Shown: positions 52,129 through 60,138 of the stretch, piece after piece | How positions within the stretch are numbered: the stretch's first letter is position 1 | Layout of the letters: the number at the start of each line of letters is the position of its first letter | Assembly: GCF_026343125.1 (NCBI RefSeq) | Contig: NZ_JAPEMB010000001.1 | Span: 1,364,001 to 1,428,000, forward strand | Direction: 5' to 3' | Length of the DNA: 64,000 nt | Source: Streptomyces sp. NBC_00094 | GTDB lineage: Bacteria > Actinomycetota > Actinomycetes > Streptomycetales > Streptomycetaceae | Program-made: the position numbers and the translations under genes | Notes under the pieces: generated by a model | The model's input: the letters and a program-made list of their open reading frames with translations, nothing else | What the model was told of the DNA's origin: nothing | Database searches by the model: none

Positions 52129-53481
52129 TCACCCCTCGTCCGGGCCGCACGCCTCCTCGAAGAAGTCGAGGTTCTCGTGGAGCGACTTCATCAGCCGGTC
52201 CCGCTCGGCCTCGTCCACCTGGACGGGTACGACGTCGGAGGCGTCGGTCAGCCGCCGAAAGCCGCCCCGGCTCTCCAGGCGGCCGACGACCCTGATGGGC
52301 AGCCCGACCAGATGGGCGTGGACGGCGGTGCGGTACGCCTCCTCGCCGAGGGTGACGCGGACGTGCGGGACCTCCGCCCCGCCGAGGACCCGCAGCCGGA
52401 CGGTGCCCTCGCCGCGCGGCCCGGAGCGCCGCATGCGGACGACGGCCCCCGTGAGGCGTACCGGTACGGAGGGCTCGTCCGTCAGATAGCGGGCGCTCGC
52501 CTCGCGCAGGGCGGGCAGGTCACCGGGCGAGAACTCGACGGGTTCGGGGCGGGCCGCGCACCCCTCGGGAGCTCCGGCGGCCGGGGCCCATTCGAGGGCG
52601 ATCCTGGCTCCCTCGGTGCCCCGGACCAGGGCGATGAGGGCCTCGGTGAGCTCGCGGCTGACGCCCGCCTCGACGGCGGCGTCGAAGGCCTCCATGCCGC
52701 CGGTGGCCCGCTGGTAGTCGGTGGCCTCCCGGGCCGCGTAGAGCGCGTGGTAGAGCCGGACGGCGATCGGCCGGCCCGGTGCGACGGGCAGGAAGGCGGT
52801 CAGACCGCGCCCGCCGGGCGCCGCGCCCACGACGACGGTCTCCAGGGAGGCCTGGGCGGGGCGGCGGTGGCGGGCGCCGTGGTAGCCGGCCCTTCCGCGG
52901 ACGGCGAGGGCGCCGGCGAGGAGGAGCTGACGGGCCGACGACCTGAGCTGTTCCTGCACGGTCCACGGGACCGTGCCGGCCGGGCCCGGCGGTACGTCGC
53001 GCCACCAGCGGATCTCGTCGCTGGGGACGGAGAGGCCGGTGAGGACCTCGCGCGCGGAGGGCGTACCGCTGTGGGCGAGGGCGGCGAGCGCCTCGCCGAG
53101 CAGGTCCTCGCAGTCCGGGAAGGCCCGGCTCTCCGGGACGAGCAGGCTCGTGCCGCCGTTTCCGGCGACGCCGGGGCTGCCGGGCGGGGTCCAGCGGCTG
53201 TAGCGGCCGGCCGCCCCGCCGCGCCGGCGCCAGCCGTGGCGGGCGAGGAGGGCGCCGAGGACCCGCGGGTCGACCCGCCCCGGGTCGGGCGGGCCCTGTG
53301 TGTCGGCCCAGGGTCCCGTGGGCGGCGCGGGAATCCCGGTCCAGGGGCCGGGGGTGTCGCCGGGCGCCGGGTGGGGCCGGTAGGGAGGCGGTACGGAGCC
53401 GGAGCCACTCCCGCTCCCGGTCCCGCCTCCGTACCCGCCGTCTCCGTACCCGCCGTCGGGGTCGTCGATCGGTCGGTGCAT
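52129..53481 (-). CDS. Unrecognised conserved actinomycete protein
   Basis: From ATG at 53481 (GGGAGGGAG upstream) the protein has 450 residues. The first 65 are Gly/Ser/Pro-rich. Then follow predicted alpha/beta stretches: DPRVLGALLARHGWRRRGGAAG, EDLLGEALAALAHSG, WTVQEQLRSSARQLLLAG, a beta region with RIALEWAPAAG, and a C-terminal region RLTGAVVRMRRSGPRGEGTVRLRVLGGAEVPHVRVTL that looks like an OB-fold strand set ending in GRLESRGGFRRLTDASDV. I recognise no family. Its ATG shares one base with the DUF4365 stop (TGATG), so the two are translated together. Confidence 0.8.
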   Translation of the reverse strand: MHRPIDDPDGGYGDGGYGGGTGSGSGSGSVPPPYRPHPAPGDTPGPWTGIPAPPTGPWADTQGPPDPGRVDPRVLGALLARHGWRRRGGAAGRYSRWTPPGSPGVAGNGGTSLLVPESRAFPDCEDLLGEALAALAHSGTPSAREVLTGLSVPSDEIRWWRDVPPGPAGTVPWTVQEQLRSSARQLLLAGALAVRGRAGYHGARHRRPAQASLETVVVGAAPGGRGLTAFLPVAPGRPIAVRLYHALYAAREATDYQRATGGMEAFDAAVEAGVSRELTEALIALVRGTEGARIALEWAPAAGAPEGCAARPEPVEFSPGDLPALREASARYLTDEPSVPVRLTGAVVRMRRSGPRGEGTVRLRVLGGAEVPHVRVTLGEEAYRTAVHAHLVGLPIRVVGRLESRGGFRRLTDASDVVPVQVDEAERDRLMKSLHENLDFFEEACGPDEG

Positions 53482-54047
53482 CAAGGTCTCCCTCCCACGC
53501 CGACCCGGGTCATGATCTCGCAGAGCGCCCGGTCGTCGAAGATCCGCGCCGTCGGGACGCGCACCGTGGTCCGACGGCGTCCCGTGACCGGGTGTCCGGC
53601 CAGGTTGATCCAGTAGCAGCAGTGCCGCAGGTCGAGCCGGTCGTGACTCGCCCTCAGCCAGTCCTCCTGCGCCCTCGGGACGAGCATCACGACCAGGATC
53701 TTGTGCACGGACACGGGGGTCCGGGCGAGCTTCACCAGGTGGTCGTTGTCGAGGGTGAACGAGAACGCGTTCCCCGGCGGGCGCGGCGGTATCTGGTAGG
53801 TGCACTTGAGCTGCACCTTGATGGTCACTTCGTCGTCGACGGTGTGTCCGGGAGAACCGTGGCTGACGTGCCAGTCGATGCCGTTGTCCGGGAACGGCTG
53901 GGACAGCGAGCAGCCGGCCGCCGCGGCGACCGCGTGGAGGTAGCCCACCTGGAGGGTCTCCATGCAGGCGGTGGTGGCGAGTGAGCCGCGCGTCGATGCT
54001 GCCCGCTGGGGCGGCAGCCCTCCCGACTCGGGCTGGGCGAGCGCCAT
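53481..54047 (-). CDS. DUF4365 domain protein, PD-(D/E)XK nuclease-like
   Basis: The 188-residue protein starts with ATG at 54047 behind AAGGA. It carries DUF4365 signatures: RGSLATTACMETLQVGYLHA, GIDWHV with Asp58, and EVTIKVQLKCT in which Gln79-Leu-Lys81 takes the place of the E-x-K of PD-(D/E)XK nucleases. Members of this family occur near restriction and defence genes, but also in core genomes; activity is not established. It is coupled to the unknown 450-residue protein, and the DEDDh exonuclease gene is divergent 120 bases away. Confidence 0.8.
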   Translation of the reverse strand: MALAQPESGGLPPQRAASTRGSLATTACMETLQVGYLHAVAAAAGCSLSQPFPDNGIDWHVSHGSPGHTVDDEVTIKVQLKCTYQIPPRPPGNAFSFTLDNDHLVKLARTPVSVHKILVVMLVPRAQEDWLRASHDRLDLRHCCYWINLAGHPVTGRRRTTVRVPTARIFDDRALCEIMTRVGVGGRP

Positions 54048-54167
54048 GTCGATTTCCTTCCCCGTCACTGGTGTTGTCACCGGTCCGCGTACGGCGCAAA
54101 CAGTCCGGGTATCACCGTTTCGGGCAGGGGGTTGGCCATCTGCCGCTGGGGTGCGAGGAGTTCGGGG

Positions 54168-54896
54168 ATGACAACGCACTGGTACGAAGGGCCCCTGGCC
54201 GCTTTCGACACGGAGACCACGGGAGTCGACGTCGAGGAGGACCGGATCGTCTCGGCCGCCCTCGTCGTGCAGGACGCGGCAGGGGCGCGGCCGCGGGTGA
54301 CGCGCTGGCTGGTCAATCCGGGCATAGCCGTGCCCGAGCAGGCCACCGCGATCCACGGCCTGACGGACGCTCACCTCCAGCGGAACGGCCGGTGGCCGGC
54401 TCCGGTGATGGAGGAGCTGGCCCGGGCGCTGGCCGAGCAGACCGCCGCGGGGCGGCCGCTCGTGGTGATGAACGCACCGTTCGACCTGACGATGCTGGAC
54501 CGGGAGCTGCGCCGGCACCGGGCGTCGTCGCTGGGGACCTATCTGGCGAGTTCGCCGCTGTGCGTGCTCGACCCGCGGGTCCTGGACAAGCACCTGGACC
54601 GGTACCGCAAGGGCCGCCGCACGCTCACCGACCTCTGCGCGCACTACGAGGTGGAGCTGACCGGGGCGCACGACGCGGCGGCCGACGCGACGGCCTCGCT
54701 GGAGGTCGTACGGGCGGTCGCGCGGCGCTTCTCGTCCCGGCTGGAGCGGCTGACGCCTGCGGAGCTGCACACGCTCCAGGCGGTCTGGCACGCGGCCCAG
54801 GCCCGGGGGCTGCAGGCGTGGTTCACGCGGCAGGGGACGCCGGAGACGGTGGACCCGGCATGGCCGCTGCGTCCTGAACTCCGCACGGCGGCCTGA
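54168..54896 (+). CDS. DEDDh-type 3'-5' exonuclease (DnaQ-like)
   Basis: The 242-residue protein has the exonuclease motifs: DTETTG with Asp14 and Glu16, NAPFDLTMLD with Asp106, and HDAAADA with His168 and Asp173. The ATG at 54168 has GAGGAG 7 bases upstream. After the exonuclease domain there is a helical C-terminal region (LTPAELHTLQAVWHAAQARGLQAWF). It may be a stand-alone proofreading or repair exonuclease like the DnaQ-type proteins of other Streptomyces; no polymerase is near. Confidence 0.9.
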   Translation: MTTHWYEGPLAAFDTETTGVDVEEDRIVSAALVVQDAAGARPRVTRWLVNPGIAVPEQATAIHGLTDAHLQRNGRWPAPVMEELARALAEQTAAGRPLVVMNAPFDLTMLDRELRRHRASSLGTYLASSPLCVLDPRVLDKHLDRYRKGRRTLTDLCAHYEVELTGAHDAAADATASLEVVRAVARRFSSRLERLTPAELHTLQAVWHAAQARGLQAWFTRQGTPETVDPAWPLRPELRTAA

Positions 54897-54917
54897 CGGA
54901 TGGGCCTGCCGCATGAC

Positions 54918-54951
54918 AAAGGCCGGTCCGTCTTTCGACGGACCGGCCTTT
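54918..54951. terminator. Terminator between the exonuclease gene and tRNA-Val
   Basis: Perfect 15-bp stem AAAGGCCGGTCCGTC, loop TTTC, followed by CCC; lies 21 bases past the exonuclease stop and 5 before the tRNA 3' end, serving both. Confidence 0.88.
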
Positions 54952-54956
54952 CCCGG

Positions 54957-55028
54957 TGGGCGATACTGGGATCGAACCAGTGACCCCTTCGGTGTGAACG
55001 AAGTGCTCTCCCGCTGAGCTAATCGCCC
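54957..55028 (-). tRNA. tRNA-Val (anticodon CAC)
   Basis: Read on the minus strand this 72-base gene begins GGGCGATTAGCTCAGCGGGA. The 7-bp acceptor stem GGGCGAT/ATCGCCC, D arm, anticodon arm CTTCG-TTCACAC-CGAAG with anticodon CAC (reads GUG Val), T arm ACTGG-TTCGATC-CCAGT and discriminator A are all present. CCA is not encoded. A second copy lies at 58222-58293 and differs at two positions. Confidence 0.95.
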
Positions 55029-55098
55029 GGGAACGGGTTGAACCATACAGGCCCGCGCAGGGTTCCTTCAAACCGGCCCGCCCGTCGGCCACCTCACC

Positions 55099-55560
55099 TC
55101 ATCGACGCTCTCCGAGCTGCCGCTTCAGATGGGCGGCGAGTCCGCGCCGCCCACCCCGCATCATCAGGGCGTGGTTGGCCCGGAAGACGGGCCGTCCGGG
55201 GACGGCGAGGGCGCGCAGGAGCCGGGCGCGGACCTCGACCTCCTGCTCGTACAGGGCGCGGGTGCCGGTCCCTTCCGGCGTGAGGGTCCAGCGGACCCGG
55301 CCCTCCAGGTCCCCGGCGAGGCCGACCTCCAGGATCCGGGCGGCGGGGTCGCGGCGCAGGGCGCGGGCGGTGACGACGAGTTCGTACGGGAGGAGGGAGC
55401 GGAACCGGGCCGTGCCGGTGACGTCGTCGAGGGGGACGACCTCGCGGACCTGGGGCCACCAGCGGGGGTACTCCTCGGCGCGTTCGAGTACGGCGTAGAC
55501 GGCGTCGGGCGGGGCGGCGAGCCGCCAGACGCTGCGGAAGCGGTACCTGCACCAGTCCAT
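55099..55560 (-). CDS. SRPBCC-family (START-like) protein
   Basis: From ATG at 55560 the protein has 153 residues of the polyketide-cyclase/START-like fold: WRLAAPPDAVYAVLERAEEYPRWWP, VREVVPLDDVTGTARFRSLLPYELVVTA, a strand set and a long last helix with RANHALMMRGGRRGLAAHLKRQLG. It may bind a lipid or small hydrophobic ligand; no catalytic residues are obvious. It is divergent from the membrane protein gene at 55644, and two palindromes lie between them. No clear ribosome binding site. Confidence 0.85.
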   Translation of the reverse strand: MDWCRYRFRSVWRLAAPPDAVYAVLERAEEYPRWWPQVREVVPLDDVTGTARFRSLLPYELVVTARALRRDPAARILEVGLAGDLEGRVRWTLTPEGTGTRALYEQEVEVRARLLRALAVPGRPVFRANHALMMRGGRRGLAAHLKRQLGERR

Positions 55561-55575
55561 GGCCCCAGTGTGGGG

Positions 55576-55599
55576 GTACTCAGACCGGGATCTGAGTAC
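55576..55599. promoter_or_regulatory. Perfect 9-bp inverted repeat in a divergent promoter
   Basis: GTACTCAGA, six bases, TCTGAGTAC: size and spacing of an operator for a dimeric helix-turn-helix protein, 16 bases upstream of the SRPBCC ATG. Confidence 0.6.
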
Positions 55600-55618
55600 G
55601 GGGACGTATTCCCGCCAC

Positions 55619-55636
55619 GTGTGGCCGGGGCCACAC
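55619..55636. promoter_or_regulatory. Second palindrome in the same divergent promoter
   Basis: GTGTGGCC, GG, GGCCACAC, perfect, ending 7 bases before the ATG at 55644; could be an operator or hide the ribosome binding site. Confidence 0.5.
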
Positions 55637-55643
55637 TCCGGAT

Positions 55644-58163
55644 ATGGACACTTCCCTGCCGCCCGCGGACGAGCTGGTGCTCGTCGACCGCGAGTTGGCT
55701 CAACTCGACGCACGCCGGACCCAGTTGCTGGTTCGGCGGGCCTGGCTGATCCAGGTGCTGTACCCGCCGCTGCCGGCGGTCCCGCAGTCGCGTCCCGGCC
55801 CGGCGGTGGCCGACTCGACCCCGCGGAGCGCGCAGAACGTGCTGCTGACGCTGGGCGGGACGCTGCTGACGATCGCGGCGGTCGCCTTCACCCTGGTGAG
55901 CTGGGGTTCGATGGGGATCGGCGGCCGCGCGGCGGTGCTGCTCGTGGTGACCGCGGCGGCCCTCGCGGCGCCGGTGGCCCTGCTGCGCAGGGGTCTGGTC
56001 TCGACGGCCGAGTCGGTGGCGGCGCTGGGTCTCGTCCTGATGGTGCTCGACGCGTACGCGCTGCACCGGGTGGCGCCGGCGGAGACGGGCGGCCTGGGGT
56101 ACACGGCGGTGGCCTCCGCGGTTCTGGCGGGCGCGTGGACGGCGTACGGCTCGGCGCTGCCCCGGCTGCGGATCCCGCTGCCGGTGGCCGTGGTCGCCGC
56201 CCAGCTGCCGCTGCCGCTGGGCGTCCTCGCGGGCGGCGGCGGGCCGACGGCCTTCGCCTGGGCGGCGCTGGTCACGGCCGCCGCGGACGGGGCGGTGGCG
56301 CTGTGGACCCGTCCGGCGGCGGTCCGGATCACCGCGGCGGTCGGCGTGACGGCACTGGGCGGCTGGTCGCTCCTGACAGGCGCGTGGCTCTCCCTGGCCT
56401 CCCCCTGGAGCGGCGCGCCGCTCCTCCTGGCGGGCGCGGCCCTGGCCCTGTACGCGGCCTGGCGCAGGCCCCCGCTCGCGACGGCGGCCTCGGCACTCGC
56501 GGGCCTCGCGACGGTGGCGGCCCTCGGCGGCCTCCTCCGCGCCGCTCTCCCGGCGGACTGGTCGGTCCCGGGGTACGTGCTGTGCGGCCTCGCCCTGACG
56601 GTGGTGTGGCGCGCGACCACGCCTGGCGCGACCGGCACGGACCCGGCCGGTGCGGGCGCGGCCGCGCCCGCCTCGGGCGGCGGTGTGGCGCTGCCGGCCG
56701 GGGTCCGGCTCGGTCTTGCCGGCGCCGGTGCCGGGGTCGCGGCGCTCGGTGCCGTGTGGGCGCTTCCGCCCGTGGCGACGGGGCTGCTGGGCCCGGTGGG
56801 CCGGACGACGGCCGTGTGGTCCGGCGAGCACGCCGGGCCCGCCATGACCTGGTACCCGGCGAGCGCCGCCCTGGTGCTCCTGGTGACCGCTGCCGCGCTC
56901 GCGGTCGTCCCCCGGCTCTGGGCCCGCTGCGGCGCGCTCGCGCTCGTCTGGGCGCTGCTCACGGCCTTGCCGGTCTCGCTCGACCTGCCGTACGCGGCGA
57001 CGCTCGCCCTCCAGCTCCTCACCACGGCGGCGGCCCTCGGGCTCGCGGTCCGCCCGGGGCCCGTGGCGCGCGGCCTGCGCCGGACCGAGGCGCCCGGCAC
57101 GTCGGCCGGTCCCTCCGTGCCGAGCTTCGGCCCCGGGACTCCCTGGGGCACCTGGGACCCCCGGAAGCCCCAGCGGCCGGCGCCCGTCACGGAGCCCCGT
57201 ACCGTGCTCGGCCGGAGCGCGTACGTCGGCGGGCTCGCGTCCGCCGTGAGCGCGCTCGCGCTCGCCCTGGACGTCCGAGGGGCCACCTTCGTCTCGCTCG
57301 GGGTGCTGCTCGGGCTCTTCGCGGGCGTCGCGGTGCTCGGCGGGGGCGGGCGCCGGGTGGTCTCCGCCTGTGCCGCCGTGCTCGCGGCGACGGGCCTGGT
57401 GTTCGCGGTGGCGGCCACCGCCGGGTTCGAGGACCACTGGACGGCGCTGGCCCTCCTCCTGGTCCCGGCGGCCACGGCGGCGCTCGGCGCCAGGACGCGC
57501 ACGGGCCCGGTGGCCCTGGCGGTCGAGGTCACCGGCGCGTCCGTGGGCCTTGTCGCCCTGGGGATCGCCGCCTCCCGGCCCGCGTTCCTCGCGCTCACCC
57601 TGGCCCTCGGCGGAGTGATCGCGGCGGCGACGGCGGTCCGGCCGGAGCGGCGACGGTTCGCCTCGTGGACGGCCGCCGCGCTGTTCCTGCTGGCCACCTG
57701 GGTGCGGCTCGCGGTCTCCGAGGTGACGGTCCCGGAGGCGTACACGCTCCCGGTGACGCTGCCCGCGCTGGCCGTCGGGTTCCTGCGGCGGCGCCGGGAC
57801 CCGGAGGCCTCGTCCTGGACGGCGTACGGCCCCGGGCTCGCGGCGACGCTGCTGCCGAGCCTCGTCGCGGCCTGGGCGGACCCGGACTGGGTGCGCCCGC
57901 TGCTCCTGGGCCTCGCGGCGCTCGCCGTGACGCTGCTCGGCGCGCGGTTCCGGCTCCAGGCGCTGCTCGTGCTCGGCGGCGCGGTGCTGGCCCTGGACGG
58001 GCTGCACGAGCTGGCCCCGTACGTCGTGCAGGCGGTCGGCGCGCTTCCCCGCTGGCTGCCGCCGGCCCTCGCCGGGCTCCTGCTGCTCGCGGTGGGCGCC
58101 ACGTACGAGCAGCGGCTGCGGGACGCCCGGAGGCTGCGGGAGCGGCTGGCGCGGATGCGGTGA
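55644..58163 (+). CDS. Large multi-pass membrane protein, SCO7613-type
   Basis: The 839-residue protein has a short soluble N-terminus with a coiled-coil-like stretch (LVLVDRELAQLDARRTQLLVRRAWLIQVL) and a Pro-rich linker, then about twenty hydrophobic segments spread over the whole length, for example VLLTLGGTLLTIAAVAFTLVSWG and GGRAAVLLVVTAAALAAPVALL. A polar loop with Pro and Arg lies near 490-520. It fits the family that genome annotation calls SCO7613 C-terminal domain membrane proteins; function is unknown. Extremely Ala/Leu/Gly-rich. ATG at 55644. Confidence 0.8.
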   Translation: MDTSLPPADELVLVDRELAQLDARRTQLLVRRAWLIQVLYPPLPAVPQSRPGPAVADSTPRSAQNVLLTLGGTLLTIAAVAFTLVSWGSMGIGGRAAVLLVVTAAALAAPVALLRRGLVSTAESVAALGLVLMVLDAYALHRVAPAETGGLGYTAVASAVLAGAWTAYGSALPRLRIPLPVAVVAAQLPLPLGVLAGGGGPTAFAWAALVTAAADGAVALWTRPAAVRITAAVGVTALGGWSLLTGAWLSLASPWSGAPLLLAGAALALYAAWRRPPLATAASALAGLATVAALGGLLRAALPADWSVPGYVLCGLALTVVWRATTPGATGTDPAGAGAAAPASGGGVALPAGVRLGLAGAGAGVAALGAVWALPPVATGLLGPVGRTTAVWSGEHAGPAMTWYPASAALVLLVTAAALAVVPRLWARCGALALVWALLTALPVSLDLPYAATLALQLLTTAAALGLAVRPGPVARGLRRTEAPGTSAGPSVPSFGPGTPWGTWDPRKPQRPAPVTEPRTVLGRSAYVGGLASAVSALALALDVRGATFVSLGVLLGLFAGVAVLGGGGRRVVSACAAVLAATGLVFAVAATAGFEDHWTALALLLVPAATAALGARTRTGPVALAVEVTGASVGLVALGIAASRPAFLALTLALGGVIAAATAVRPERRRFASWTAAALFLLATWVRLAVSEVTVPEAYTLPVTLPALAVGFLRRRRDPEASSWTAYGPGLAATLLPSLVAAWADPDWVRPLLLGLAALAVTLLGARFRLQALLVLGGAVLALDGLHELAPYVVQAVGALPRWLPPALAGLLLLAVGATYEQRLRDARRLRERLARMR

Positions 58164-58172
58164 CCGAGAACG

Positions 58173-58212
58173 CCGAAGGCCCGGAGACGGTGTTCCGTCT
58201 CCGGGCCTTCGG
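58173..58212. terminator. Terminator between the membrane protein gene and tRNA-Val
   Basis: Perfect 18-bp stem CCGAAGGCCCGGAGACGG around TGTT, 9 bases past the stop, and 9 bases before the tRNA 3' end. Confidence 0.88.
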
Positions 58213-58221
58213 GCCGGGTGG

Positions 58222-58293
58222 TGGGCGATACTGGGTTCGAACCAGTGACCCCTTCGGTGTGAACGAAGTGCTCTCCCACTGAGCTAATCGCCC
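58222..58293 (-). tRNA. tRNA-Val (anticodon CAC), second copy
   Basis: 72-base minus-strand gene, the same as the copy at 54957-55028 except for one base in the D loop (T for C) and one in the T loop (A for T, giving TTCGAAC). Anticodon CAC, discriminator A, no encoded CCA. Flanked downstream by a strong terminator. Confidence 0.95.
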
Positions 58294-58346
58294 GGCGCAC
58301 CGCAAACATTACCCCATGTCAGCGGGGCTCCCGAACCATCGGAAGG

Positions 58347-58769
58347 TCACTCTTCGATCTTCCACGGCATGACGACGCCGAACTTCCAGAGGTAGACCCC
58401 GAGCAGGGCGGCGATGATCACCAGCCCGACGGTGGTGAGGATGATGTTCCTGCGGCGGACCTTGGGATCGAGAGCGCGCTGGGCGGCCTCGGTGACCTTC
58501 CGCTTGGTCCAGCGGAGCACGAGCTGCGCCCAGACGAACTCGGTCGCCCAGATCGCCATGCCGCCGAAGATGACCAGCCAGCCGGGACCGGGCAGCGGCA
58601 GCATCACGACGCCCGCGCCGACCACGGCGAGTCCCACGATGAAGACGCCGACCTGCCAGCTCAGGTGCAGGCCTCGTCGGGACTTGATGAACTCCGGTGC
58701 GCGGGATCCCAGTTCGGCTTCCTGGCCGGCTGCGGAATCCCCTGTGCGCTCGTCACTCTCCGCATGCAT
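58347..58769 (-). CDS. TIGR02611-family PGPGW membrane protein
   Basis: Small membrane protein of 140 residues from ATG at 58769; a TTG at 58778 would add three residues. The polar N-terminus leads to one hydrophobic region (LSWQVGVFIVGLAVVGAGVVML), then the hallmark LPGPGWLVIFGGMAIWA with PGPGW at 60-64, a middle helix with basic residues, and a last helix IILTTVGLVIIAALLGVYLW. This protein is characteristic of actinobacteria and of unknown function. Divergent from ssgB with a perfect 11-bp inverted repeat between them. Confidence 0.88.
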   Translation of the reverse strand: MHAESDERTGDSAAGQEAELGSRAPEFIKSRRGLHLSWQVGVFIVGLAVVGAGVVMLPLPGPGWLVIFGGMAIWATEFVWAQLVLRWTKRKVTEAAQRALDPKVRRRNIILTTVGLVIIAALLGVYLWKFGVVMPWKIEE

Positions 58770-58804
58770 ACTCCCCAACTTACCGGACGCGGAGGCCCCA
58801 CCGG

Positions 58805-58839
58805 TATGGCGGTATTACCCCAAGTTACATACCGCCATA
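58805..58839. promoter_or_regulatory. Perfect 11-bp inverted repeat in the ssgB/TIGR02611 divergent promoter
   Basis: TATGGCGGTAT, 13 bases, ATACCGCCATA, perfect. It lies 36 bases upstream of the TIGR02611 ATG and 121 upstream of ssgB, in the relatively AT-rich part of the promoter. Likely operator; the regulator is unknown to me. Confidence 0.6.
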
Positions 58840-58959
58840 CGAGCTACCTGAACGATCACAAAACCGACAGAGGGGTTTACAACGGCACTGGAGGTGGCAT
58901 GTCGATTTCGCCGACGTGCGAATCCCCGAGCGCACACTGAGCGAAAGGCCCTGGCGCTT

Positions 58960-59373
58960 ATGAACACCACGGTCAGCTGCGAGCTGCACCTGCGCCTCGT
59001 TGTGTCGAGCGAGTCCTCACTGCCTGTACCCGCGGGCCTGCGGTATGACACGGCCGATCCGTATGCCGTGCACGCCACCTTCCACACCGGAGCCGAAGAA
59101 ACGGTCGAATGGGTATTCGCCCGCGACCTCCTCGCCGAGGGGCTCCACCGGCCCACCGGCACGGGCGACGTCCGCGTCTGGCCATCCCGTAGTCACGGCC
59201 AGGGAGTCGTCTGCATCGCGTTGAGCTCACCCGAGGGAGAAGCCCTGCTCGAGGCCCCGGCGCGGGCCCTGGAGTCGTTCCTGAAGAGGACCGACGCTGC
59301 CGTGCCACCGGGCACCGAGCACAGGCACTTCGATCTCGATACGGAGCTCTCCCACATCCTGGCGGACAGCTGA
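58960..59373 (+). CDS. ssgB: Sporulation-specific cell division protein SsgB
   Basis: Actinomycete SsgA-like protein that, with SsgA, places FtsZ in sporulation septa. The 137-residue sequence from ATG at 58960 begins MNTTVSCELHLRLVVSSESS and agrees almost completely with the S. coelicolor protein as I recall it. SsgB is very highly conserved in Streptomyces, so the assignment is secure. Start confirmed by that N-terminus; AAAGG stands about 11 bases upstream. In S. coelicolor it depends on the stress sigma factor SigH; I see no certain SigH promoter, though GGGTTT occurs near 58876. Confidence 0.97.
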   Translation: MNTTVSCELHLRLVVSSESSLPVPAGLRYDTADPYAVHATFHTGAEETVEWVFARDLLAEGLHRPTGTGDVRVWPSRSHGQGVVCIALSSPEGEALLEAPARALESFLKRTDAAVPPGTEHRHFDLDTELSHILADS

Positions 59374-59442
59374 GCCAGGCCGAGAGCCGCACGACGCCGT
59401 CCGACTCGGGGCGACGGCGCCGCGCGTGCAGTCACATAGGCA

Positions 59443-59495
59443 GGACAACGGCGCTCCCCACCGCGCAGCCGGCGCGGTGGAGGGCGCCGTTGTCC
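59443..59495 (+). terminator. ssgB terminator hairpin
   Basis: GGACAACGGCGC and CCCACCGCGC pair with GCGCGGTGG and GGCGCCGTTGTCC with a small internal loop, 70 bases after the ssgB stop. Confidence 0.78.
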
Positions 59496-59564
59496 CGTTC
59501 CCGGCCGCGCTAGAGTCAGCGCCATTCCGCGGGCGCCCGCCCGTGGCCGGCCAGGGAGCGAATC

Positions 59565-60122
59565 GTGCTGATCCCCCACGACACCCGGATCGCCCTCGAC
59601 CACGTCGTCGATCTGATGAACACCGCGCCCCAGGGCGACCGCCCCGACGAGCTCGCGGACCTCGACGGTCTGCGGACCTTCGTGCAGGCCCACACGATCA
59701 GCGACGTGGGCGAGCTCGGCCCCGCCGACCTGAAGGCCGTGCGCGAGGTGCGCGAGAAGTTCGCCGCGGTCTTCTCTGCCCCCGACCCCCGGATCGCGGC
59801 CCCGCTGATCAACCAGCTCGTGGCGGCGGCAGGCACCACCCCGCAGCTCACCGACCACGACGGCTACGACCTGCACGTGCACTACTTCGCACCCGGCGCC
59901 TCGGTGGCGGACCATCTCGCCGCCGACTGCGGCATGGCCCTGGCGTTCATCGTCGTGGCGGGCGAGCAGGAGCGTCTGCGCCGCTGCGAGGCACCGGACT
60001 GCGGCCGGGCCTTCGTCGACCTCTCCCGCAACCGCTCCCGCCGCTACTGCGACAGCCGCACCTGCGGCAACCGGCTGCACGTGGCCGCGTACCGCGCGCG
60101 CCGCAAGGAAGCGGCGGGCTGA
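59565..60122 (+). CDS. CGNR zinc finger (ABATE domain) protein
   Basis: Starts with GTG at 59565 with GGGAG 6 bases upstream; 185 residues. The N-terminal ABATE-type helical domain includes VVDLMNTAPQGDRPDELADLDGLRTF and a middle with DHDGYDLHVHY. The C-terminal treble of cysteines is complete: Cys141, Cys146, Cys162 and Cys167, with the eponymous CGNR at 167-170 and RLHVAAYRARRK after it. The CGNR finger is believed to bind DNA; it is probably a stress- or metabolite-responsive regulator, unproven. Confidence 0.92.
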   Translation: MLIPHDTRIALDHVVDLMNTAPQGDRPDELADLDGLRTFVQAHTISDVGELGPADLKAVREVREKFAAVFSAPDPRIAAPLINQLVAAAGTTPQLTDHDGYDLHVHYFAPGASVADHLAADCGMALAFIVVAGEQERLRRCEAPDCGRAFVDLSRNRSRRYCDSRTCGNRLHVAAYRARRKEAAG

Positions 60123-60138
60123 CGGCCCGCCCCGGCCG

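Noticed and set aside
55700..58309. Minus-strand frames opposite the large membrane protein
   Set aside because: Ser/Thr/Ala/Arg-rich, running through the tRNA-Val gene and terminator; the plus frame gives regular membrane helices.
58840..58959. SigH-type promoter for ssgB
   Set aside because: A GGGTTT near 58876 could be a -10, but no GTTT -35 stands at 14-16 bases upstream, so I do not call it.
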